64,000 bases of DNA from assembly GCF_016863535.1 (NCBI RefSeq), contig NZ_BOPB01000005.1:124001-188000 (forward strand), read 5' to 3'. Positions 7,141-15,932 of the stretch are shown here, in pieces. Positions within the stretch are counted from its first letter, which is position 1; each line of letters begins with the position of its first letter. The notes beneath the pieces are model-generated. The model worked only from the letters and a program-made list of their open reading frames with translations. It searched no databases and was not told the DNA's origin. Both the position numbers and the translations under genes were made by a program. This DNA is from Micromonospora lutea (GTDB taxonomy: Bacteria; Actinomycetota; Actinomycetes; Mycobacteriales; Micromonosporaceae).

Positions 7141-10100
7141 GTGGGTACTTCGTTGCTCGATGCGCTGGCAGACCGGGTCCTCGTCACCGATGGTGCGATG
7201 GGCACGATGTTGCACGCTGCGGACCTGACCCTTGACGACTTCGACGGTCTGGAGGGGTGCAACGAGATCCTCAACGTCACCCGGCCGGACGTGGTACGCG
7301 GGGTGCACGAGGCGTACCTGGCGGCGGGCGCGGACTGTGTGGAGACGAACACCTTCGGTGCGAACCTGCCGAACCTCGCCGAGTACGACATCGCCGACCG
7401 GATCTGGGAGCTGTCCGAGGCGGGGGCACGGCTGGCCCGGGAGACCGCCGACGCGTACTCGACGCCGGATCGACCGCGGTGGGTGCTCGGTTCGATCGGT
7501 CCGGGTACGAAGCTGCCGACCCTCGGCCATGCCTCGTACGCCAGCCTCCGCGACGCGTACCAGCGCAATGCCGGTGGCCTGATCGCCGGCGGCGTGGACG
7601 CCCTGATCATCGAGACCTGCCAGGACCTGCTCCAGGTGAAGGCGGCGGTGATCGGGTCCAAGCGGGCGATGGCCGAGGCGGGCCGTACGGTCCCGATCAT
7701 CTGTCACGTGGCGGTCGAGACCACCGGCACGATGCTGCTGGGCAGCGAGATCGGCGCGGCGCTGACCGCCATCGAGCCGCTCGGCGTGGACCTGATCGGC
7801 CTCAACTGCTCGACCGGGCCGGCCGAGATGGGCGAACACCTGCGCTACCTGTCGCAGCACGCCCGCATCCCCGTGTCGGTGATGCCGAACGCCGGGCTGC
7901 CGGTGCTCACCCCCGACGGGGCGTACTTCCCGCTGAGCCCCGACGAGATGGCCGACGCGCTGGAACGCTTCGTCCTCGACTACGGCGTCGCGCTGGTCGG
8001 CGGCTGCTGTGGCACGACCCCCGAGCACATCCGGGTGCTTGCCGAGCGGCTGCGTGACGTGCGGCCGGTGGCCCGCGAGCCGCGCACCGACCCGGGTGTC
8101 TCCTCGATCTACCATCACGTGCCGTTCGCACAGGACGCCAGTGTGCTGATGGTGGGGGAGCGGACCAACGCCAACGGGTCCAAGGCGTTCCGGGAGGCGA
8201 TGCTCGCCGCCGACTGGCAGGCCTGCGTGGAGATCGCCCGGGGCCAGGCCCGCGACGGGTCGCATCTGCTGGATCTCTGCGTCGACTATGTCGGCCGTGA
8301 CGGCACCACCGACATGCGTGAGCTGGCCGGCCGGTTCGCCACCGCCTCCACGTTGCCGGTCATGCTGGACTCGACCGAGCCGGCGGTGATCGAGGCCGGT
8401 CTGGAGATGCTCGGCGGACGCTGCGTGGTCAACTCGGTCAACTTCGAGGACGGCGACGGCCCCGGCTCCCGCTACGCGCGGGTGATGCCGGTGGTCGCCG
8501 AGCACGGCGCGGCCGTGGTCGCGCTGCTCATCGACGAGGAGGGCCAGGCCCGTACGGCGGAGTGGAAGGTGCGGGTGGCCGGGCGGCTGATCGAGGACCT
8601 CACCGGTCGGTGGGGGCTGCGTCGCTCGGACATTCTCATCGACGCGCTGACCTTCCCGATCGCCACCGGGCAGGAGGAGACCCGCCGCGACGGGTTGGAG
8701 ACCATCGAGGCGATCCGGGAGATCGCCCGCCGTTGGCCCGGGGTGAACTTCACGCTGGGCATCTCGAACGTCTCGTTCGGGCTCAACCCGGCGGCCCGGC
8801 AGGTGCTCAACTCGGTCTTCCTGCACGAGTGCGTGCAGGCCGGGCTCACCTCGGCGATCGTGCACGCCAGCAAGATCCTGCCGATGTCGAAGATCCCCGA
8901 CGAGCAGCGCGAGGTCGCCCTCGACCTGATCTACGACCGGCGTCGGGAGGGCTACGACCCGGTGCAGCGGTTCATCGAGGCATTCGAGGGCGTGGACGCC
9001 GCCTCGGCGCGCGCCACCCGTGCCGAGGAGCTGGCGGCGCTGCCGCTGAACGAGCGACTCAAGCGGCGGATCATCGACGGCGAGCGCAACGGCCTGGAGG
9101 CCGACCTCGACGCGGCGATGGCCGCTGGCACCGCCCCGCTGCTCATCATCAACGACATCCTGCTGGACGGCATGAAGGTCGTCGGTGAGCTGTTCGGCTC
9201 CGGTCAGATGCAGTTGCCGTTCGTGTTGCAGTCCGCCGAGGTGATGAAGATTGCGGTGGCGTACCTCGAGCCGCACATGGAGAAGGCCGACGACGGTGGC
9301 AAGGGTCGGATCGTGCTCGCCACGGTCAAGGGCGACGTGCACGACATCGGCAAGAACCTGGTCGACATCATCCTGTCCAACAACGGCTACGAGGTGGTGA
9401 ACATCGGCATCAAGCAGCCGATCTCCGCCATCATCGACGCCGCCGAGCAGCACCGAGCCGACGCCATCGGCATGTCGGGCCTGCTGGTCAAGAGCACCGT
9501 CATCATGAAGGAGAACCTGGTCGAGATGGCGTCGCGCGGGGTCGCGGAGCGCTGGCCGGTCCTGCTCGGTGGCGCGGCGTTGACCCGGGCGTACGTCGAG
9601 GACGACCTGCGATCGATGTTCCCCGGCCAGGTGCACTACGCCCGCGACGCCTTCGAAGGTCTGTCGCTGATGGACCGGGTGATGACCGCCAAGCGGGGCG
9701 GCGCGCCGGTCATCGATCCTGAGCGGGAGGCCGCTCTCGCCGCTCGGCGGGCCCGCCGTGAGCGGCAGCGTGCCATGGTCGCCGAGTCGCTGCCGGAGCT
9801 GAATGACGCCTCGGTACGCTCCGATGTCGCGGTCGACGTGCCGGTGCCGGTCGCGCCGTTCCACGGCACCCGGGTGGTCAAGGGGGTGCCGCTGGCGGAC
9901 TACGCGGCGCTGCTGGACGAGCGGGCCACCTTCATGGGCCAGTGGGGGCTGCGCGGTGCGCGCGGCGGCAAGGGCCCGTCGTACGAGGAGTTGGTGGAGA
10001 CCGAGGGCCGGCCGAGGCTGCGTTACTGGCTGGACCGGCTCATCGCCGACCAGGTGTTGGAGGCGGCCGTGGTGTACGGCTTCTTCCCGGCCTACTCCGA

Positions 10101-10656
10101 GGGCAACGACCTGGTGGTCCTGGACGAGAACGGGCACTCCGAGCGGGCCCGGTTCACCTTCCCCCGGCAGCGGCAGGAGCGGCGGCTGTGCCTGGCCGAC
10201 TTCTTCCGCCCGCGCGGCGAGGAACTGGACGTGGTCGCGTTGCAGCTGGTCACCGTGGGTCACCCGGTCAGCGAGTACGCGGCGAAGCTGTTCGCCCGCA
10301 ACGAGTACCGCGACTACCTGGAGGTGCACGGCCTGTCGGTGCAGCTCACCGAGGCCCTCGCCGAGTACTGGCACAAGCGGATCCGGACCGAGCTGAGGCT
10401 GCCTGACGGGCGTACCGTCGCCGACGACGACCCGGCGGATCTGGCAGGTATGCTGCGCACCGACTACCGGGGCTGCCGGTACGCGTTCGGCTACCCGGCC
10501 TGCCCCGACCTGGAGGACCGGGCGAAGATCGTGGACCTGCTCGGTGCCGAGCGGATCGGTGTGCAACTGTCCGAGGAGTTCCAGCTGATGCCGGAGCAGG
10601 CCACCGACGCCATCGTCGTCCACCACCCCGAGGCCAGCTACTTCAACGCCAAGTAG
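7141..10656 (+). CDS. metH: Cobalamin-dependent methionine synthase
   Basis: A 1171-residue four-module enzyme that transfers methyl from 5-methyltetrahydrofolate through cob(I)alamin to homocysteine. In order: homocysteine domain (residues 1-310) with zinc cysteines in GLNCSTG and GGCCGTTPEH; pterin domain (about 330-590, VGERTNANGSKAF); B12 cap and Rossmann domain (about 640-880) with the cobalamin histidine in GDVHDIGKN near residue 733 and the SGLL motif; and the AdoMet reactivation domain at the C-terminus (RTDYRGCRYAFGYPACPD). Length is normal. GTG 7141 is preceded by TAACCT at 6 nt. No riboswitch is visible, unlike the nearby nrdA. Confidence 0.97.
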   Translation: MGTSLLDALADRVLVTDGAMGTMLHAADLTLDDFDGLEGCNEILNVTRPDVVRGVHEAYLAAGADCVETNTFGANLPNLAEYDIADRIWELSEAGARLARETADAYSTPDRPRWVLGSIGPGTKLPTLGHASYASLRDAYQRNAGGLIAGGVDALIIETCQDLLQVKAAVIGSKRAMAEAGRTVPIICHVAVETTGTMLLGSEIGAALTAIEPLGVDLIGLNCSTGPAEMGEHLRYLSQHARIPVSVMPNAGLPVLTPDGAYFPLSPDEMADALERFVLDYGVALVGGCCGTTPEHIRVLAERLRDVRPVAREPRTDPGVSSIYHHVPFAQDASVLMVGERTNANGSKAFREAMLAADWQACVEIARGQARDGSHLLDLCVDYVGRDGTTDMRELAGRFATASTLPVMLDSTEPAVIEAGLEMLGGRCVVNSVNFEDGDGPGSRYARVMPVVAEHGAAVVALLIDEEGQARTAEWKVRVAGRLIEDLTGRWGLRRSDILIDALTFPIATGQEETRRDGLETIEAIREIARRWPGVNFTLGISNVSFGLNPAARQVLNSVFLHECVQAGLTSAIVHASKILPMSKIPDEQREVALDLIYDRRREGYDPVQRFIEAFEGVDAASARATRAEELAALPLNERLKRRIIDGERNGLEADLDAAMAAGTAPLLIINDILLDGMKVVGELFGSGQMQLPFVLQSAEVMKIAVAYLEPHMEKADDGGKGRIVLATVKGDVHDIGKNLVDIILSNNGYEVVNIGIKQPISAIIDAAEQHRADAIGMSGLLVKSTVIMKENLVEMASRGVAERWPVLLGGAALTRAYVEDDLRSMFPGQVHYARDAFEGLSLMDRVMTAKRGGAPVIDPEREAALAARRARRERQRAMVAESLPELNDASVRSDVAVDVPVPVAPFHGTRVVKGVPLADYAALLDERATFMGQWGLRGARGGKGPSYEELVETEGRPRLRYWLDRLIADQVLEAAVVYGFFPAYSEGNDLVVLDENGHSERARFTFPRQRQERRLCLADFFRPRGEELDVVALQLVTVGHPVSEYAAKLFARNEYRDYLEVHGLSVQLTEALAEYWHKRIRTELRLPDGRTVADDDPADLAGMLRTDYRGCRYAFGYPACPDLEDRAKIVDLLGAERIGVQLSEEFQLMPEQATDAIVVHHPEASYFNAK

Positions 10657-10825
10657 GCGAACAGGACGCCCGTGCCGGGCAGGTTGTTGGTGTCGCCTCC
10701 GACATTGCCCGGTTCGCGGGTCGACCGCTGTCGTGGCGTGCCGCTACTGAGTAATGTCGACTGTGTCGGCCCGCCGGTGTGGAGGCCGGTTGGCCAGCCG
10801 TGGTCCTCCACGCGGGAGCAACACC

Positions 10826-11968
10826 ATGCCACCACGCGCACACACCATCGTCGACCCGCGTTTCCCTGCTGAGCTGGCCCGGCTACGCCGTGAACGTGGT
10901 CTGTCGCTGCGCCAGCTGGCCGCTGCGGTGAGCCATGGCAAGAGCGTCATCCATCAGCTGGAGACAGGGCAAACCCGGCCCGCCGTCGACGTCGCCACCC
11001 GCCTCGATGACGCGTTGGCCGCTGGTGGTGCGCTCGCCGCCATGGTCGTCGACGTTTTCGACGGGGGCCGGCGGGCCGCCTACGTCGCCGCGCATTCGGG
11101 CCGTGTCGACCTGGCCGGCGTTCGCATCCTGGGCGAGGTGCTCGCCGGATACCGGCGGCTGGAGGACTCCATCGGTGCCGCAGCCGTCCTACCGCCCGTG
11201 CGCGTCCAACTCGACACGATCGTGTCGCTGCTGCGCGAGGCTGGCCACCAGGTGCGGCCGGCGGTGGTCGACATGGCTGCGCAGTGGGCGCAGTTCGCCG
11301 GTTGGCTCGGTATCGCCAACGGTGACGACCGGACCGCCCGCGTATGGCTGGACCGCAGCCTGCAATGGTCCACAGAGGCCGGCAACGCCGACCTGACGGC
11401 GACCGTGCTGTCCTTCCAGGGCCACCGGGCGGAGGGTCGCGGGGACCTGCCGGAGATGATCGGGCTGTCCCGGGCCGCCCGGGATGATCCGCGTGCCAAC
11501 ACGGCGTTGCGCGCGTACTCCGCCGGCCAGGAGGCGCGTGGGCTGGCCATGGCCGGGGCGTGCCCGACCGAGGTGCGGCAGATGCTCACGCGGGCCGCCG
11601 ACCTGGCCACAGAGGCGGCAGAGACGCCGCTGCCCGCGTGGGGGTACTGGTACACCCCGGCTTTCTACGCGGTACAGCAGGGAATCGTGTGGCGGTACCT
11701 GGGCGACCGGGACGCGCGGGCCAACGACCGGGCCATCGAGCTGTTGACCGTCGGCACGGCCGGGGTGGACGAGACGGCCGAGAGCGCCGACTGGCACGGC
11801 CGGCACCTCGTGCACCTCGCCATCGCCCACGGCCGGGCCGGGGACAGCGGTTCGGCGTTGCAGGTGCTGGAGCGGGCACGCTCCATCGCGGTGTCGACGG
11901 CGTCACGACGCCTGGCCGGGCAGGTGGACGCAGCTGTCCGCGACCTGGGCCTGTCCGTCAACCCGTAG
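10826..11968 (+). CDS. XRE-family helix-turn-helix protein with helical sensor domain
   Basis: A 380-residue protein. Residues about 10-65 form a lambda-repressor-type HTH (LARLRRERGLSLRQLAAAVSHGKSVIHQLETG). The rest is alpha-helical and TPR-like with repeated Ala-rich helices, as in many actinobacterial XRE regulators that read a small signal. ATG 10826 is chosen because GGGAG precedes it by 7 nt; an upstream in-frame extension has no such site. It stands upstream of two tiny ORFs (12084-12562), a pairing often seen in actinomycetes. Target genes are unknown. Confidence 0.85.
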   Translation: MPPRAHTIVDPRFPAELARLRRERGLSLRQLAAAVSHGKSVIHQLETGQTRPAVDVATRLDDALAAGGALAAMVVDVFDGGRRAAYVAAHSGRVDLAGVRILGEVLAGYRRLEDSIGAAAVLPPVRVQLDTIVSLLREAGHQVRPAVVDMAAQWAQFAGWLGIANGDDRTARVWLDRSLQWSTEAGNADLTATVLSFQGHRAEGRGDLPEMIGLSRAARDDPRANTALRAYSAGQEARGLAMAGACPTEVRQMLTRAADLATEAAETPLPAWGYWYTPAFYAVQQGIVWRYLGDRDARANDRAIELLTVGTAGVDETAESADWHGRHLVHLAIAHGRAGDSGSALQVLERARSIAVSTASRRLAGQVDAAVRDLGLSVNP

Positions 11969-12083
11969 CGGACACGCGTCTCTGACCTGGGCGTACACCG
12001 TCATCGCACGATGTTTGTGGGTGGCGGTGGTGTTCCCCCGTGCAGCGCCGCCACCCCTTTCCGACCTGGCGGAGGTGGTGGCG

Positions 12084-12233
12084 GTGGGCGTGTGGCGCAG
12101 GTTCCGGTGGTGGCCGTGGCGGCGGTCCGTGCCGCCGGCCGGCACCGGGCAACGGTGGCAGGAGATCGAGCAGGATGCGGCCCGGCGACGCCTGCTCGAC
12201 CAGGCGCGGCGTGACCCGCGGTGGCCGGCATGA
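12084..12233 (+). CDS. Small basic Trp-rich ORF (49 residues)
   Basis: Not recognised. It starts at GTG 12084, 8 nt after GGAGG, and its TGA overlaps the next ATG (ATGA). The N-terminus is rich in Trp/Arg (VWRRFRWWPWRR) and the C-terminal half is a charged helix (RWQEIEQDAARRRLLDQARRDPRWPA). Several other in-frame GTG/TTG codons are possible starts. The overlap and the ribosome binding site support expression with the following gene. Confidence 0.5.
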   Translation: MGVWRRFRWWPWRRSVPPAGTGQRWQEIEQDAARRRLLDQARRDPRWPA

Positions 12234-12562
12234 CCGGGCGACCTGTGCGCTACCGCGACGCTATGGCGGCTGAGGCTGTCCGGATCGGTCGTGCCGTCGA
12301 CGCCCTGCCCGGCCGCCTCGGCGACCAGCATGTGCCGCGCCGGCCGCAGTGGACGTGCGGCACCTGCGACGGCGAACCGGTGTGGCCGTGCGCTCCGGCG
12401 CGGGTGCGGCTCGGCGAGGCGTACGGCCGGGATCGCATCGGGCTGTCGATGTACGTGGGCGCGTTGCTCACGGCTGCGCTGGACGACTTGCCGGCCGCCG
12501 ATCCGGGCGAGCTGACCACCCGGTTCACCGCTTGGACGCGGTGTTCCTGGGGGACGCCGTAG
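12230..12562 (+). CDS. Small hypothetical protein with CxxC...WPC motif
   Basis: A 110-residue protein starting at ATG 12230, coupled to the previous ORF by an ATGA overlap. The central WTCGTCDGEPVWPCAPARVRL resembles a family of actinomycete proteins found after XRE regulators, with a Cys-x-x-Cys pair and a third Cys in WPC that may bind zinc, followed by a helical YGRDRIGLSMYVGALLTAAL segment. Function is unknown; database names such as flavin reductase for this family are not supported by anything visible here. Confidence 0.7.
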   Translation: MTGRPVRYRDAMAAEAVRIGRAVDALPGRLGDQHVPRRPQWTCGTCDGEPVWPCAPARVRLGEAYGRDRIGLSMYVGALLTAALDDLPAADPGELTTRFTAWTRCSWGTP

Positions 12563-12607
12563 CGCGTCGAGGGCCCAGCCGGAGGCAGTTTCGGCACGCG
12601 GGTGCCG

Positions 12608-13102
12608 TCACCGCATGTCCGGCACCTGCGGCGAGCGCGACCAGGGCACCGGACGGAAGTCCGGGCCGTCGGCGGTTGTCACCAGCTCCCAGCCGAAGGC
12701 TTTCAGGGTGATGTCGGTACGGGCACCGAAAGCCTGGACCAGGCGGGCTGTCGGCCCCTCCGGAAGAGTGGCGCTGACCGTGGCGAACGCCTCGGCCGGG
12801 GATGTTCCGAGCTGCTGTGCCACGATCCACGGCACCGCCAGCGCCACCATGATGTCCCGGTCGTCATCGGACGCCAGACATCTGGCGAGCCCGGTCGCCA
12901 GCACCGAGCGGCGCAGTAGGCCGACCGACTTCTGCCGCAACGCCAGGGTGGCGAGGCGGGTGCCGTAGCGGCCGAGGGCGAGCGCGGCAGCGGGGTCGAG
13001 GGAGCGTACGAAGGTCTGCTCGATGCGTCGCGGCGCGCGGGCGAGGATCTCCTCCGCGAGTCGGTCCTGCTGTCCTGGGATTCGATCCAGGTTGGGCTTC
13101 AC
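12608..13102 (-). CDS. Hypothetical alpha-helical protein (164 residues)
   Basis: Not recognised. It starts at GTG 13102 (VKPNLDRIPGQQDRLAEE), ends with TGA at 12608, and is predicted mainly helical: RRIEQTFVRSLDPAAALALGR, then KSVGLLRRSVLATGLARCL, and a final short strand-like region FGWELVTTADGPDF. There is no signal peptide or membrane span. The frame remains open far upstream, but that part lies opposite the nrd regulatory region and is not credible coding. It is transcribed away from nrdA. Confidence 0.65.
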   Translation of the reverse strand: MKPNLDRIPGQQDRLAEEILARAPRRIEQTFVRSLDPAAALALGRYGTRLATLALRQKSVGLLRRSVLATGLARCLASDDDRDIMVALAVPWIVAQQLGTSPAEAFATVSATLPEGPTARLVQAFGARTDITLKAFGWELVTTADGPDFRPVPWSRSPQVPDMR

Positions 13103-13184
13103 GCGGCCAGCATGGCAGCACACGTCAAACCTTCCGGCTCGCGCGAGCGCGGATCCGGAGGGGCGTCCGCTGTGAGACACGCCG

Positions 13185-13200
13185 ACACACCATCTGGTGT
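13185..13200. promoter_or_regulatory. NrdR box 1
   Basis: A 16-bp near-palindrome, ACACAC-CATC-TGGTGT, in the form of the NrdR consensus acaCwATATwGtgt. NrdR is the nucleotide-sensing repressor of ribonucleotide reductase genes. It begins 31 bp upstream of box 2, about three helical turns, the usual tandem arrangement. Confidence 0.75.
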
Positions 13201-13201
13201 C

Positions 13202-13229
13202 TTGTGTTCGTTGGCGGCCCATATATGGT
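13202..13229 (+). promoter_or_regulatory. nrdAB promoter
   Basis: TTGTGT (13202-13207), a 16-bp spacer and TATGGT (13224-13229). The -10 lies inside NrdR box 2 and the predicted start, about 13236, falls at the front of the cobalamin riboswitch, which makes a coherent regulatory region. Confidence 0.5.
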
Positions 13230-13231
13230 GT
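13216..13231. promoter_or_regulatory. NrdR box 2
   Basis: GGCCCATATATGGTGT keeps the conserved CATATAT core and GGTGT end of the NrdR box. It overlaps the nrdAB -10 element, so binding would block RNA polymerase. Confidence 0.75.
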
Positions 13232-13239
13232 CACCTGTA

Positions 13240-13415
13240 GCTGGTTCGGCGCCCATCCGGGGTGCCGAGGCAAGAGGGAACCCGGTGGGAATCCGGGGCT
13301 GCCCCGCAGCGGTGAGTGGGAACGACCGCCGTCACACAGCACTGGGCTCCGGCCTGGGAAGCGACGGCCAGTAGGAGCGCGCGAGCACGCCCACGAGTCC
13401 GAAGACCTGCCAGCA
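13240..13415 (+). ncRNA. Cobalamin riboswitch controlling nrdAB
   Basis: Conserved landmarks appear in order: GAGGCAAGAGGGAA, GGTGGGAATCC, the B12-box GCTGCCCCGCAGCGG with TGAGTGGGAACGA, CACTGG, CTGGGAAGCGACGGCCAGTAGGA, and the closing CGAGTCCGAAGACCTGCC. Adenosylcobalamin binding is expected to shut off this B12-independent reductase when a B12-dependent class II enzyme can serve, as described for Streptomyces nrdABS. A short hairpin just downstream (13417-13438, GCCGCCC/GGGCGGC) could be part of the expression platform. About 140 nt of leader remain before nrdA. Confidence 0.93.
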
Positions 13416-13553
13416 CGCCGCCCGCACTCGTGGGCGGCGGCCGCAGGCCGCGCGGGACGGCCGACGCCATCGACGGTCGCGCCTGCCGGCGTGGTGCCGT
13501 GGCGTCCTCCCCGCGTGTCCGAGGCCCTGAGCAGACGGCGCGAGGAGAGAGAC

Positions 13554-15932
13554 GTGACGGTCGTGCGGGAGATGCCGGCCTCCGACACAGGTGTGTCGGA
13601 GCAGCGCCGGCAGGTGATGCAGGTCCGCAAACGCGACGGCGCCACGGAAGCGGTGGACGTCAACAAGATCGTCCGGGCGGTGGAGCGGTGGGTGACCGGC
13701 CTCGACGAGGTCGATCCACTTCGGGTGGCCACGAAGACCATCAGCGGGCTGTACGACGGTGCCACCACCGCCGAACTGGACAAGCTGTCCATCCAGACGG
13801 CCGCCGAGTTGATCGGTACGGAGCCGCAGTACTCGAAGTTGGCGGCGCGGCTGCTGGCCGCGTACGTGGACTCCGAGGTCCGGGGCCAGCAGGTGGACAG
13901 CTTCAGCCAGTCCATCCGGTACGCGTACGACCTGGGGTTGATCGGGGAGACGACCGCGGCGTTCGTGGCCGACCATGCGCGCGAGCTGGACGATGCGGTC
14001 GACCCGGACGGTGACCTGCGGTTCGAGTACTTCGGGCTGCGCACGGTCGCGGACCGGTACCTGCTGCGGCATCCGCAGACCCGCCTGGTGGTGGAGACGC
14101 CCCAGTACTGGCTGCTGCGGGTCGCCTGCGGACTGTCGCAGACCCCGGACGAGGCGATCGGGTTCTACCGGCTGATGTCGAGTTTGGCGTATCTGCCGAG
14201 TTCACCGACGCTGTTCAACTCGGGCACCCGGCACACCCAGATGTCGTCGTGTTTCCTGGTCGACTCGCCGCGCGACGAACTCGACTCGATCTACGAGCGT
14301 TACCACCAGGTGGCGCGGCTGTCGAAGTTCTCCGGCGGCATCGGCATCTCCTGGTCGCGGGTCCGGGGTCGGGGTGCGCTGATCCGGGGCACCAACGGCC
14401 GGTCCAACGGCATCGTGCCGTTCCTCAAGACCCTCGACGCCGGCGTGGCGGCGGTCAACCAGGGCGGCCGTCGTAAGGGCGCGGCCTGCGTCTACCTGGA
14501 GCCGTGGCACCCGGACATCGAGGAGTTCCTGGAGCTGCGCGACAACACCGGGGAAGAGTCCCGGCGTACCCACAATCTGAATCTGGCCAACTGGATCCCC
14601 GACGAGTTCATGCGGCGGGTCGAGGCGGACGGCGACTGGTCGCTGATCGACCCGTCCGACGCGCCCGAGCTGCCGGACCTGTTCGGTGCGGCGTTCGACG
14701 AGGCGTACCGGGCGGCGGAGTGCAAGGCCGTCCGCACGGTCAAGGCCCGCGACCTGTACGGCCGGATGATGCGTACGCTCGCGCAGACCGGCAACGGGTG
14801 GATGACGTTCAAGGACGCGGCGAACCGGCTGTCCAACCAGACCGGCGCGCCCGGCAACACGATCCACCTGTCGAACCTGTGCACGGAGATCCTGGAGGTC
14901 AACAACGACACCGAGACGGCCGTGTGCAACCTGGGGTCGGTCAACCTGGCCGCGCACGTCACCGCCGACGGCGTCGACTGGGAGAAGCTGCGCGCCACGG
15001 TACGCACGGCGGTGGTCTTCCTCGACCGGGTGATCGACATCAACTACTACCCGGCCGAGCAGACGGCGGTGTCGAATCCGCGGTGGCGTCCGGTCGGGCT
15101 CGGGTTGATGGGCTTGCAGGACGCGTTCTTCACGCTGCGTCTGCCGTTCGACTCGGCGCGGGCGCGGGAGTTGTCGACCCGGGTGCAGGAGGAGATCTTC
15201 CTGACCGCGTTGGAGACGTCGGCCGGGCTCGCCGAACGGTTCGGCGCGCATCCGGCGTACGCCGAAACCCGTGCCGCGAAGGGTGAGTTGCATCCGGACC
15301 TGTGGGGCGCGGAGGTGACGCAGACGCCGCGGTGGGCGGCGGTGCGGGAGCGGATCGCCCGGCACGGCCTGCGCAACTCGCTGCTGGTGGCGATCGCGCC
15401 GACCGCCACGATCGCGTCGATCGCCGGTTGTTACGAGTGCATCGAGCCGCAGGTGTCCAACCTGTTCAAGCGCGAGACGATGTCGGGGGAGTTCCTCCAG
15501 ATCAACACCTACCTGGTCCGGGAGTTGAAGGCGCGCGGACTGTGGACGGCGTCGATCCGGGAGCAGATCAAACGGGCCGAAGGGTCGGTGCAGGGTCTCG
15601 CCGAGTTGCCGGCGGAGGTGCGGGAGCTGTTCCGTACCGCGTGGGAGCTGCCCCAGCGGGCGCTGATCGACCTGGCTGCGGCCCGTGCCCCGTTCATCGA
15701 CCAGTCGCAGTCGCTGAACCTGTTTCTGAGCGCGCCGACCATCGGCAAGCTCTCCTCGATGTACCTGTACGCCTGGAAAGCCGGGCTCAAGACCACCTAC
15801 TACCTGCGGTCGCGTCCCGCGACCCGCATCCAGCAGGCCACCGTCGGGATCACGCCGGTCGTCGCGGCCCGCGACGCGGAAGCGGCGGCCTGCTCCCTGG
15901 AGAACCCCGAGAGCTGCGAGGCGTGCCAATGA
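13554..15932 (+). CDS. nrdA: Class Ia ribonucleoside-diphosphate reductase, alpha subunit
   Basis: A 792-residue catalytic subunit that reduces NDPs to dNDPs with radical transfer from NrdB. An N-terminal ATP-cone (about residues 22-115, QVRKRDGATEAVDVNKIVRAVERW) gives dATP/ATP control. Active-site cysteines are in SSCFLVDS, in SNLCTEI (thiyl radical site) and in AVCNLGSVNLA; the C-terminal shuttle pair is SCEAC. GTG 13554 is chosen since GAGGAGAG stands just upstream and the 120-residue upstream extension overlaps the riboswitch. It overlaps nrdB by four bases (ATGA). Control is by NrdR boxes and the B12 riboswitch. Confidence 0.96.
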   Translation: MTVVREMPASDTGVSEQRRQVMQVRKRDGATEAVDVNKIVRAVERWVTGLDEVDPLRVATKTISGLYDGATTAELDKLSIQTAAELIGTEPQYSKLAARLLAAYVDSEVRGQQVDSFSQSIRYAYDLGLIGETTAAFVADHARELDDAVDPDGDLRFEYFGLRTVADRYLLRHPQTRLVVETPQYWLLRVACGLSQTPDEAIGFYRLMSSLAYLPSSPTLFNSGTRHTQMSSCFLVDSPRDELDSIYERYHQVARLSKFSGGIGISWSRVRGRGALIRGTNGRSNGIVPFLKTLDAGVAAVNQGGRRKGAACVYLEPWHPDIEEFLELRDNTGEESRRTHNLNLANWIPDEFMRRVEADGDWSLIDPSDAPELPDLFGAAFDEAYRAAECKAVRTVKARDLYGRMMRTLAQTGNGWMTFKDAANRLSNQTGAPGNTIHLSNLCTEILEVNNDTETAVCNLGSVNLAAHVTADGVDWEKLRATVRTAVVFLDRVIDINYYPAEQTAVSNPRWRPVGLGLMGLQDAFFTLRLPFDSARARELSTRVQEEIFLTALETSAGLAERFGAHPAYAETRAAKGELHPDLWGAEVTQTPRWAAVRERIARHGLRNSLLVAIAPTATIASIAGCYECIEPQVSNLFKRETMSGEFLQINTYLVRELKARGLWTASIREQIKRAEGSVQGLAELPAEVRELFRTAWELPQRALIDLAAARAPFIDQSQSLNLFLSAPTIGKLSSMYLYAWKAGLKTTYYLRSRPATRIQQATVGITPVVAARDAEAAACSLENPESCEACQ

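Noticed and set aside
6937..10626. A 1229-codon minus-strand open frame opposite metH
   Set aside because: metH is unmistakable over the whole span; the opposite frame is a codon-bias shadow.
14202..15929. A 575-codon minus-strand frame opposite nrdA
   Set aside because: nrdA carries all catalytic motifs here; the antisense frame has none.
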